A stretch of DNA of 6,666 nt from an uncultured Verrucomicrobia subdivision 3 bacterium (GTDB taxonomy: Bacteria; Verrucomicrobiota; Verrucomicrobiae; Limisphaerales; CAMLLE01), in assembly GCA_946480555.1 (NCBI GenBank), contig CAMLLE010000175.1, positions 1 to 6,666 on the forward strand, given 5' to 3'. Shown here piece by piece: positions 1 through 6,666 of the stretch. How positions within the stretch are numbered: position 1 is the first letter of the stretch; each line of letters opens with the position of its first letter. The notes beneath the pieces are model-generated. The model made no database searches and was not told where the DNA came from. It saw only the letters and a list, made by a program, of their open reading frames with translations. The translations under genes and the position numbers were made by a program.

Positions 1-68
1 AAGCCTGGCGTTTCAGGGTGAGCCAACGCCGGAACGGCCGGTGTGCGGGGCGTGAATGGAAAGCACGG

Positions 69-953
69 ATGTGTGGTTCTATGTGCATGAACAGTTTTCC
101 CTTGGCCGGAACACCCCGCTGCCGAAAGCGGCAGGGATTCACGTTGATTGAGTTGCTCGTGGTGATCGCCATTATCGCCATACTCGCGGCAATGCTGTTG
201 CCGGCGCTGGCGAAGGCAAAGTCGAAGGCGCAGGCAGCTTCCTGCCTCAGCAATCAAAAGCAATTGGCGATCGCCTGGACGATGTATTGCGGTGACAACC
301 AGGACAAGCTCGTCAACTTCTACACCGCGAAGAATGCCACGGGAGATTTACCCTGGCGCTTTGCGATTCCCAATCCACTGCCAACGCTGCCGGCCAGCGC
401 TTCTGCGCAGGAAAAGCTGATCCTGATCCTGCAGGAAGGCTACAAACAGGGTGCGCTTTACGCGTATGCGCCGAACGTCAACGTGCTTCATTGCGCGGCT
501 GATGCGCGCATGAAAAGCCCCGTGGTGGCGACTGCTGTCGTGGCCCCCGGCGGCTTCGCATACGGCAGTTACTCGGGAGTCGGAACACTGAACGGCGAGG
601 CGGCGCAAATTCTCAAGCAAACCGCGATCAGCACTCCGAGTGAGCGCTACCTGTGGGTCGAAGAAAACGATCCGCGCGGCGAAACGGTAGGGTCATGGCT
701 GATGTTCCCCGGCACGCCGCCAGATTTTTCCACGGCTGGATACTACGATTCCGTGGCATCATGGCACGGGAACACCAGCACGTTCAGCTGGGCTGACGGA
801 CATGCCGAAGTGCACCGGTGGCTGGATGGCCCGACCCTCAGCTACGCCCGGAACATGAATCCCGGAAAATATAGCGGCCCACCGAGTTTTGCCCAATCGC
901 CGCGCGACCTGCACTTCCTGGCCAAAGGCTACGCCACCCGGCAAAACCCATGA
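69..953 (+). CDS. Type IV pilin-like / T2SS pseudopilin-like protein with H-X9-DG motif
   Basis: This is a prepilin-like envelope protein of about 294 residues. The N-terminus has a basic leader (RCRKRQG) followed by [20 protein letters not shown]. This is the classic type III prepilin signal: PilD-type cleavage between Gly and Phe (bases 137/138), Glu at mature position 5, and a hydrophobic helix. Near the C-terminus His (765-767) is followed by exactly nine residues and then Asp-Gly (795-800). This is the H-X9-DG motif of the processing-associated pseudopilin family that is expanded in Planctomycetota and Verrucomicrobiota. A mid-protein LHCAADAR segment matches the usual 'CPAD' region of that family. 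ATG 69 is chosen because GGAAAG (58-63) lies 5 bases upstream. GTG 18, ATG 81 and ATG 87 remain possible, and the last two give more usual leader lengths of 19 and 17 residues. The precise role of these proteins is not established. A secretion, surface-fibre or envelope role is inferred. The next gene starts 64 bases downstream on the same strand. Confidence 0.88.
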   Translation: MCGSMCMNSFPLAGTPRCRKRQGFTLIELLVVIAIIAILAAMLLPALAKAKSKAQAASCLSNQKQLAIAWTMYCGDNQDKLVNFYTAKNATGDLPWRFAIPNPLPTLPASASAQEKLILILQEGYKQGALYAYAPNVNVLHCAADARMKSPVVATAVVAPGGFAYGSYSGVGTLNGEAAQILKQTAISTPSERYLWVEENDPRGETVGSWLMFPGTPPDFSTAGYYDSVASWHGNTSTFSWADGHAEVHRWLDGPTLSYARNMNPGKYSGPPSFAQSPRDLHFLAKGYATRQNP

Positions 954-1017
954 CCCCGTCCATTCAGCAATTCCTCCGAGCCAACTCCTGCATCCGAAAA
1001 CCAAACCCAAATATCCT

Positions 1018-4000
1018 ATGAATACAACGAATCGCCCGTTGATGTGGCTTCGCAGAAGCGTTGCCGCTGCGGCGCTGGCCTGTCTCGCGGTCGCGGCTCA
1101 CGCCGGCCTCCTCGAATCCCAAAGCAATCCGATCAGTTTCGGGAACGTGTATTGGGGCAATGCCACGAACTGGACCACCTTGAACGTTCCGCGTTATCAG
1201 TCCGACACACCCGGAGACGGCACTCACAACCGTGACATCAGTTTCATCTCGGTAGCCCACGATAGCTTCTACTTTTACGTTCGTGTCAGTTTCAATCAGT
1301 CGCCGCTCTTCAACGGCTCGGATTTTTATCTCTGGCTGGACACGGACTTGAATCCTGACACCGGCTCCCGCCATTTCACCGGGAACGGCGCGATTGGCGC
1401 GGAGTACGTCGTATCCGGCGCCTCATTCATCCAGAATCCAGCCGCATGGAACTGGCTGGGCTGGGTGAATTGGGACAATCATCCCTGGGACGCGGGCGAT
1501 TTGCCACGCGACGTGGTCCTCTCAATTGACCGCTCCATGCTGCTGCCGGGTGTGACCTCCTTCAATTTCACGTATCAACATCACAACAGCGGCGATTCAG
1601 CCACCGGCGATTGGTATCCCGATTCCGCTGACATGCCGGGTGGCGATTTCTTTCATTACAGCACGCAGGCGATTCCTGGTATGGCACCGACTTCGTCTTC
1701 CAGCACTTACGCGCTGGCAGTGATGGGCGATGGTCCACTGGCCTATTACCGGTTCAGCCAGACGAATCCTCCGTCAGCTGACGTTGCGACCAACTCCGGA
1801 CCGATTGGGGCAGCAGGCAACGGCACATATACCATCGGGGCAAAACATCCGGTGGCGGGCGCCATCGTGGGCGACGCGAACGGAGCGGCGACTTTCTCCG
1901 CAGTAAATTCGAATTCAACGGATGGCGGCGTGCCATTAATTGTTCCGTGGCCGGAAAACCCGTTGATTCGCGAGCTTTGGGATCAGGTGAACGCCGGCAA
2001 TCTGAACGGAAAAGGCAGCGGCAGTTCTTCTCTCGGCTTCGATGCAGGCAGCAACTGGCAGGTGAACAATGGCCGGATCATCAAGGTCACGCCGTGGGCA
2101 GACGTGACTACGCCGCCGGGACCGCCGTTCAACCGTGGCGTCGCGGGCAGCTTGTATTCCGACAACTCGGACCTCGGCGGCTTGGCACATTTCTGGGATA
2201 CGTCCGCCTGGGCCACCCGTCAGCTGGCTTCCGGAGCACAGATCGATTTCGGTGCGAACGGTGAATATTGGATCGCGGTTCGAATCGACAACGCTGGCGA
2301 CACCGCCATGGGAGCTGGCTTTGCCGGGGGCAGCGGCTCCGCCCCATTCGTGGGCGTGGGCGCAATGTGGAACAGCGCGGGCGGCGGCTCAGCCGACAAC
2401 TCCATTTACATCACCGAAGGCACACTCGGCACAGACACACCATACACGATTCGCGCGAACAGTGTGGCTGGCCTGATCAACGGCCCCGGGCTGCTGGTGG
2501 CTCGGTTGAGCACGAGTGCAACGGGTTCGGACGTTCTCGACGCAACGGTCCTGCAGGTGGATGAAAGCCTGCCGCTCGATGCCGCTTCGATCGTGTGGCA
2601 AACCACGTTCAGCTTCGACAGCAGCATGGTCGCGACGCATTTGTTGACGTGGTTGAACGGCGACACTTCCGGCGGCAACGGAAGCCTCGATGCGATTCGC
2701 GTGACAACGAACTTCGTTTCGATGTTTCAGGGCGAATTGAACACCGCCGGCTCTTTCACAATTGAAGCCTGGCTGCGCCCCACGCTGGATGGCGCCGGCA
2801 ACGCGCAATCGCCGCTCTTCAACACGGATCCGAACGCCACGATCACGACGAAAGCCGAAGGCTGGGATTTCTACCAGCGGGAATCGGCCACCGGCTGGAA
2901 CTTCAATCTCTACAATGGCGACATCGCCTCCTCCACCGTGTTCAGCGTCACCGGCGGCGCTTACACTGTCGGCCAGTGGTCGCATCTCGTGGCGGTTTAC
3001 AATGCGACAAATCCCTCCGTGACGCTCTACCACAACGGCCAGCAGGTCGCATTCAGTGACACGCCCAACGGTATCTACGTTCCCAATGCGCGCCATCCGC
3101 TGAGCATCGGCGGATACAGCGACGCGAGCCAGAACCCGTTCACCGGCGATATTGATGAAGTCGCGATCTACCCGGGCGCGCTGTCTGGAGCCCAGGTTCT
3201 CGCGCATTACCAGAACGGCACGAACGCCGCCCGCAGCACGTCTTACAGTGATCTGATTCTATCCGACGGTGCGCGGGAATTTCTCCGGCTGGGCGAACCG
3301 GCGAAGAATGTTGCGTTCAACAGCGGAACACTCAGCACCAATGCCGACGGCGTCCTGAACCTGCACATTGCATCCATCGCGGGCCCGCGTGCACCGGGGT
3401 ATTCCGGATTCGAGGCCACGAACTCCGCTGCCTCGTTCAACGGCTACAACAGCTTCATCGAACTGCGCAATCCCCCGGGCCTGAACTTCAGCGGCCAGAT
3501 CACGCTCGAAGCATGGATTCAGCCGGGTGTCACTCCCGCCACACCGGGCGGATACGGAAACATCATCGCGCACGGCTACGACGAAGATTTTCAGGAGATG
3601 GCGTTGCGCGTGGATGCCACCACCGGCACGAACTTGTATTCCATCGCGACCTACATGCCTTGGGTTGGATACGGCGCTTCGGCGGCAGTTCCGGCAGCTG
3701 ACCTCGGGACCGGCGCGTGGGTGCATCTCGTTGGCACTTACGACGGCGCTAACTGGAACCTTTATCGCAACGGTAATCTGATTGCGTCATCGCCTGACAC
3801 CATCGGCGCGGTGACGGTCACGAATGGCAACTGGGCCATCGGTGCCCGCGGCCGCTGGGCGCACATGGATCCGATCGCGCCCGGATTGAGCCGCCAGTTC
3901 CAAGGCGGGATTGACGAGCCGGCCATCTACAATCGTGCCCTCACCGTGGCGGAAGTTCTCGAGCATTACACCGCCGGAGCCGCGAGCGAACTGAAGCTCA

Positions 4001-4161
4001 ACATCGCATCCTCCGGCAGCAACGTGACGCTGACGTGGTCGGCGGGGACGTTGCAGCAATCGACGAACGTGGCCGGGCCGTACGCAGACGTCACCGGGGC
4101 AACCTCGCCCTTCAACGCGTCGAAGACCAATGGCGCGGCGTTTTTCAGGCTGAGACAGTGA
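1018..4161 (+). CDS. Large secreted LamG (concanavalin A-like) multidomain protein
   Basis: This is a predicted exported protein of about 1047 residues. Residues 1-29 form a Sec signal peptide: basic LRR, an Ala/Leu-rich core and an AHA cleavage site before Gly30. Residues about 30-228 look like a DOMON/CBM9-like beta-sandwich, with alternating aromatic strands (SFYFYVRVSF) and an acidic DTDLNPDTG loop that could bind calcium. A first LamG domain begins near residue 231 (LAYYRF) and resumes near 570 (GSFTIEAWLRP), ending near 739. About 250 residues of another beta-rich domain lie between the two halves. A second LamG domain spans about 742-990 (ITLEAWIQP, GGIDEPAIYNRAL). Residues 992-1047 resemble the short C-terminal module common in verrucomicrobial surface proteins (LTWSAGTLQQSTNV, ending FFRLRQ). 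No catalytic motif, sortase signal or PEP-CTERM anchor is seen, so glycan binding or adhesion outside the cell is likely but inferred. ATG 1018 has no clear Shine-Dalgarno sequence. ATG 1042 would also keep the signal peptide. The frame is open further upstream, but that part overlaps gene 1. Confidence 0.88.
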   Translation: MNTTNRPLMWLRRSVAAAALACLAVAAHAGLLESQSNPISFGNVYWGNATNWTTLNVPRYQSDTPGDGTHNRDISFISVAHDSFYFYVRVSFNQSPLFNGSDFYLWLDTDLNPDTGSRHFTGNGAIGAEYVVSGASFIQNPAAWNWLGWVNWDNHPWDAGDLPRDVVLSIDRSMLLPGVTSFNFTYQHHNSGDSATGDWYPDSADMPGGDFFHYSTQAIPGMAPTSSSSTYALAVMGDGPLAYYRFSQTNPPSADVATNSGPIGAAGNGTYTIGAKHPVAGAIVGDANGAATFSAVNSNSTDGGVPLIVPWPENPLIRELWDQVNAGNLNGKGSGSSSLGFDAGSNWQVNNGRIIKVTPWADVTTPPGPPFNRGVAGSLYSDNSDLGGLAHFWDTSAWATRQLASGAQIDFGANGEYWIAVRIDNAGDTAMGAGFAGGSGSAPFVGVGAMWNSAGGGSADNSIYITEGTLGTDTPYTIRANSVAGLINGPGLLVARLSTSATGSDVLDATVLQVDESLPLDAASIVWQTTFSFDSSMVATHLLTWLNGDTSGGNGSLDAIRVTTNFVSMFQGELNTAGSFTIEAWLRPTLDGAGNAQSPLFNTDPNATITTKAEGWDFYQRESATGWNFNLYNGDIASSTVFSVTGGAYTVGQWSHLVAVYNATNPSVTLYHNGQQVAFSDTPNGIYVPNARHPLSIGGYSDASQNPFTGDIDEVAIYPGALSGAQVLAHYQNGTNAARSTSYSDLILSDGAREFLRLGEPAKNVAFNSGTLSTNADGVLNLHIASIAGPRAPGYSGFEATNSAASFNGYNSFIELRNPPGLNFSGQITLEAWIQPGVTPATPGGYGNIIAHGYDEDFQEMALRVDATTGTNLYSIATYMPWVGYGASAAVPAADLGTGAWVHLVGTYDGANWNLYRNGNLIASSPDTIGAVTVTNGNWAIGARGRWAHMDPIAPGLSRQFQGGIDEPAIYNRALTVAEVLEHYTAGAASELKLNIASSGSNVTLTWSAGTLQQSTNVAGPYADVTGATSPFNASKTNGAAFFRLRQ

Positions 4162-4179
4162 TGGTTGATTGACGGTTCG

Positions 4180-4211
4180 CGAAGGTCGGAGAGTGGTTCC
4201 TTCGGCCTTCG
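4180..4211 (+). other. Weak intergenic hairpin after the LamG gene
   Basis: CGAAGGTCG (4180-4188) can pair with CGGCCTTCG (4203-4211) over nine base pairs with one G-U wobble, enclosing a 14-base loop. It lies 18 bases after the stop codon of the LamG gene. It is not followed by a run of T, so it is not a canonical intrinsic terminator. A competing GAAGG/CCTTC pairing (4181-4185 with 4199-4203) also exists. It could slow or end transcription, or protect an mRNA end, but it may be a chance structure in GC-rich spacer. Confidence 0.25.
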
Positions 4212-4335
4212 TTCGCGCAAATAGCTTTCAGATCAAATGAACAAAACGAAATCGCACGACCAGATGTCGCACAGCGCATCTAGTAAAAGAGCATTCATAG
4301 CCGCCGAGGTAACGAGGTGGACCGGATTCCTCCCC

Positions 4336-6141
4336 ATGAGTTTCCCCCATCTTGCCCGAACGGCAGTTCTCGCTTGTGCGGCCCTGCTGGGACTCAGCGA
4401 ACTCCGCGCTGAAGCAGAAGTCGCCGCGCATCAGCAAACGGTCGCCAGCGACACGCGCACACAATGGTTTCGCGAAGCGCGATTCGGCATGTTCATTCAC
4501 TGGGGCCTTTATTCCGAGGCGGAAGGCGAGTTCGACGGCAGGCCCACGCCGGGCGCGGGCGAATGGATGATGGCAGACCTGAGAATTCCGGTTTCGAAAT
4601 ACCAGGCCTTCGTCCCACAGTTCAATCCGGTGAAGTTCAACGCGCGCGAATGGGCGCAGCTCGCGAAGGCTGCCGGCATGAAGTACATGGTCATCACGAC
4701 GAAGCATCACGATGGCTTTGCACTGTATCCGTCGGCGCTGACCGATTGGGACATCGGCGCGACCCCGTTCAAACGCGATCCGCTCAAGGAACTCGCGGCG
4801 GCCTGCAAAGAGGAAGGCATCACCCTCTGCTTCTATCATTCGATCCTGGACTGGCATCATCCGGATTACGCGCCGCGTCCGGTGTGGAACGACGTTGCGA
4901 CCGGCGAGCCGGACTTCGAAAAATACGTCGCCTTCATGAAGGGCCAGTTGAAGGAGTTGCTCACGGGCTACGGGCCGATCGGCACGCTGTGGTTCGACGG
5001 TTGTTGGGAATCGAGCTGGACGCAAGCGCGCGGCCGCGATCTGTATGCTTATGTGCGCAGTCTCCAGCCGGATATTCTCATCAACAATCGCGTGGGTTCC
5101 ACCGGCGGATGGGAGGAATGGTTTCATAATCCGGAAAAGGTGGGTGGCGATTTCGGCACACCGGAGCAATCCATCCCCGTGCAAGGCTTCGGCTCCAATC
5201 TGCTGTGGGAAGCCTGCATGACGATGAATCACACATGGGGCTTCAAGCGGAACGACCACGATTGGAAATCGACGCAAACGCTCGTGCGCAACCTGATCGA
5301 CTGCGCCAGCAAGGGCGGCAACTACCTGCTCAACGTCGGACCCACCGGCGAAGGGCTCATTCCTCAACCTTCGATCGAGCGCCTGCGGGAAATGGGAGAC
5401 TGGCTGAAGGTGAATGGCGAATCGATTTATGCGACGACTGCGAGTCCTTTCCCGCGCCAGCTGCCCTGGGGCCGCTGCACGAAAGCTGTGAACGGAGATC
5501 GCACCGCGCTTTATCTGCACGTTTTCGATTGGCCTGCAAGTGGAGAGCTGCTTGTGCCCGGTCTGAAGAACAAGGTGAAATCGGCAAAGCTGCTGATGGG
5601 ATCCCGGAAGCTTCAGAGCAAAAGCACCGGCGATGGATTGGAACTTTTGGTGCCCCAGACAGCGCCGAATTCAATCTCGTCCACCGTCGTTCTTGAGATC
5701 GAAGGCGTGCCAGACATCGCGCCTTTTGAAATCGTTCAGTTGAATGACGGTTCCATTCACCTGCCCGCCAGCGAAGCGATTCTGCACGGAAAAACATTCC
5801 GTTACGAATCGGGCGGTCCATTAGATGACATCGGTTTCTGGACCGATCCCAAGGATTGGGCGCAGTGGAAGTTCAGGGTGCGCCGTACGGGAACATTTGA
5901 GGTGAGCGCCATCATCGCAGCGCCTGCGAGCGGCAGGTTCAATCTGGCAGTCGGCGAGAACACTTTGTCATGCGACGCGCCGACCACGGCGAGTTTCATG
6001 GATTTTCAGCCCGTGAAGCTGGGCACCGTTGAAATCAAGGATTCGGGGGTCGTGACGCTGTCGGTTCGTCCGGATGAAGCGGCGTGGAAACCAATCAACC
6101 TGAAATCCATCCGGCTGTCGGCTGCACCGGCAAATCGATGA
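4336..6141 (+). CDS. Exported GH29 alpha-L-fucosidase with C-terminal CBM-like domain
   Basis: This is a retaining exo-alpha-L-fucosidase of about 601 residues that would release terminal L-fucose from glycans in the periplasm or outside the cell. Residues 1-25 are a Sec signal peptide ending LRA. The GH29 barrel starts with RFGMFIHWGLYS (49-60). It continues with KHHDGF (His124, His125) and LWFDG, whose Asp221 is the expected nucleophile. Glu277 in GDFGTPEQ aligns by motif with the acid/base Glu266 of the Thermotoga maritima enzyme. The barrel closes with a GGNYLLNVGPTGEG block. A beta-sandwich follows to about residue 460. Residues about 465-597 form an added domain resembling a CBM6/35-type or galactose-binding fold, which explains the length beyond the usual 400-500. 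All key residues are present, so activity is likely, but linkage and natural substrate cannot be read. The frame opens at ATG 4237, adding 33 residues. ATG 4336 is preferred because it places the signal peptide at the N-terminus, although its ribosome site is weak. The LacI-type gene begins 61 bases downstream. Confidence 0.95.
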   Translation: MSFPHLARTAVLACAALLGLSELRAEAEVAAHQQTVASDTRTQWFREARFGMFIHWGLYSEAEGEFDGRPTPGAGEWMMADLRIPVSKYQAFVPQFNPVKFNAREWAQLAKAAGMKYMVITTKHHDGFALYPSALTDWDIGATPFKRDPLKELAAACKEEGITLCFYHSILDWHHPDYAPRPVWNDVATGEPDFEKYVAFMKGQLKELLTGYGPIGTLWFDGCWESSWTQARGRDLYAYVRSLQPDILINNRVGSTGGWEEWFHNPEKVGGDFGTPEQSIPVQGFGSNLLWEACMTMNHTWGFKRNDHDWKSTQTLVRNLIDCASKGGNYLLNVGPTGEGLIPQPSIERLREMGDWLKVNGESIYATTASPFPRQLPWGRCTKAVNGDRTALYLHVFDWPASGELLVPGLKNKVKSAKLLMGSRKLQSKSTGDGLELLVPQTAPNSISSTVVLEIEGVPDIAPFEIVQLNDGSIHLPASEAILHGKTFRYESGGPLDDIGFWTDPKDWAQWKFRVRRTGTFEVSAIIAAPASGRFNLAVGENTLSCDAPTTASFMDFQPVKLGTVEIKDSGVVTLSVRPDEAAWKPINLKSIRLSAAPANR

Positions 6142-6178
6142 CCGATTCCGTCATTCACATTTGGCCTCGCGCAGCGTC

Positions 6179-6191
6179 AGTTCGATGAACT
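6179..6191. promoter_or_regulatory. Small palindrome, candidate operator before the LacI-type gene
   Basis: AGTTC GAT GAACT is a perfect inverted repeat with 5-base arms and a 3-base centre, ending 11 bases before the proposed ATG of the regulator. LacI-family proteins bind short palindromes and often control their own genes, so an autoregulatory operator is conceivable. I see no second copy before the fucosidase or LamG genes, and a repeat this short can occur by chance. Confidence 0.2.
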
Positions 6192-6202
6192 AAAGAGAAC
6201 CC

Positions 6203-6666
6203 ATGGTTACTCAGGAACAAATCGCCAGGAAACTTGGAATCTCCCGCCAGCTCGTCACGTTCGCGCTGGCCGGCTACCCGCAGGTCGGAGAGGAATCGCG
6301 AAAGAAGATTCTCGCCGCCGCACGGAAGATGGGTTACCGGCCGAATCCTCACGCGCGGGCACTCAAGCGTTCCCGCACGAACATCATTGCGCTCTGGGTG
6401 CCGGACCAGATCTCAACGCATTACTCGCATGTCTCGCGCGAACTGAATCGGCTGATGAAACAGGCGCGGCATGAACTGATCGTCAGCGAAGTGGGCGCGG
6501 CCTCGGCTGAACAGGTGCTTTCGCACGTGCCGGTGGATGGCATCTTCGCCGTCGATGCGCCGGACGCGGTGCGCGCGCATCTGGCATCCTCTGCGGCGAA
6601 GTCCGTGCCGGTCGTCAGCATCGGCGCAGAATCGATTCCCAAGATCGACTGCGTGCAGGTCGATCT
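6203..6666 (+). CDS. LacI/GalR-family transcriptional regulator (N-terminal part, cut by window end)
   Basis: The frame from ATG 6203 stays open to the window edge, giving the first 154 residues of a protein usually about 330-350 long. Residues 3-25 form the LacI-type helix-turn-helix (TQEQIARKLGISRQLVTFAL). The conserved segment SRKKILAAARKMGYRPN follows (residues 32-48), then the hinge helix PHARALK, in which Leu54 corresponds to the leucine that wedges into the operator minor groove in this family. The effector-binding domain begins at NIIALWVPD (about residue 60) and includes VDGIFAVDAP (111-120). It would bind DNA as a dimer and respond to a sugar or sugar phosphate. A purine-rich AAAGAGA (6192-6198) lies 4 bases upstream of the ATG and may serve as the ribosome site. 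Being directly downstream of the fucosidase on the same strand suggests control of that locus, possibly in response to fucose or a fucosylated oligosaccharide. The ligand is inferred only from context. Confidence 0.9.
   Translation, partial: MVTQEQIARKLGISRQLVTFALAGYPQVGEESRKKILAAARKMGYRPNPHARALKRSRTNIIALWVPDQISTHYSHVSRELNRLMKQARHELIVSEVGAASAEQVLSHVPVDGIFAVDAPDAVRAHLASSAAKSVPVVSIGAESIPKIDCVQVD

Noticed and set aside
889..1017. Upstream extension of the LamG protein to base 889
   Set aside because: It overlaps the end of the pseudopilin-like gene and would put 43 residues before a clean signal peptide. ATG 1018 fits much better.
2389..3207. A 272-codon minus-strand frame inside the LamG gene
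   Set aside because: It is antisense to the LamG coding sequence, has Arg/Val-rich composition without motifs, and the + strand frame has clear domain matches.
1708..3963. The two LamG domains considered as a recent DNA-level tandem duplication
   Set aside because: They share only family-level motifs (GDIDEVAIY versus GGIDEPAIY); the nucleotide sequences have diverged, so this is not a recent repeat.
4176..4183. TTCGCGAA palindrome with a central CG, considered as a LacI-type operator
   Set aside because: The symmetry ends after 8 bases, the same octamer also occurs inside the fucosidase coding region (about 4467), and it overlaps the weak hairpin. Nothing supports specific binding.
4165..4230. 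TTGATT/TTGACG hexamers considered as the -35 element of a fucosidase promoter
   Set aside because: No acceptable -10 element lies 16-18 bases downstream of either hexamer.
4464..5129. A 221-codon + strand frame overlapping the fucosidase
   Set aside because: It is out of frame with the GH29 catalytic motifs and shows no family similarity; it is a frame shadow.
4228..5520. A 430-codon open frame on the minus strand opposite the fucosidase
   Set aside because: It lies almost wholly across the well-supported GH29 gene, has no recognisable domain, and is rich in Arg and His as expected of antisense shadows in GC-rich coding DNA.

Overview
The window reads as a piece of a Verrucomicrobiota genome, probably of the Pedosphaera/Limisphaerales type; a related Planctomycetota or Lentisphaerota origin is less likely. 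This assignment is inferred from protein style: a pseudopilin-like protein with an exact H-X9-DG motif, a very large secreted LamG protein with the C-terminal module typical of that group, a secreted GH29 fucosidase, and a LacI-family regulator. The DNA is fairly GC-rich, densely coding and entirely on the + strand. I see no RNA gene, insertion sequence, CRISPR array or other mobile element.

Layout: (1) 69-953, a type IV pilin-like/T2SS pseudopilin-like protein with a prepilin cleavage site and a C-terminal H-X9-DG motif. (2) 1018-4161, a secreted protein of about 1047 residues made of an N-terminal DOMON/CBM9-like beta-sandwich, a LamG domain that appears to be split by an inserted beta-rich domain of about 250 residues, a second LamG domain and a short C-terminal module. 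(3) 4336-6141, an exported GH29 alpha-L-fucosidase with intact catalytic residues and an extra C-terminal carbohydrate-binding-like domain. (4) 6203 to the window edge, the first 154 residues of a LacI/GalR-family repressor. The gaps are short: 64, 174 and 61 bases. They hold one weak hairpin and one small palindrome, but no convincing promoter.

Taken together this looks like a small glycan-use locus. The fucosidase would release L-fucose from a polysaccharide or glycoprotein outside the cytoplasm. The LamG protein could bind glycan or surface material. The pseudopilin-like protein could belong to an envelope or secretion apparatus. The LacI-type protein could sense a sugar. Joint function is inferred from gene order and family only. 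No radically new system is visible; the most distinctive item is the apparent nested domain insertion in the LamG protein.
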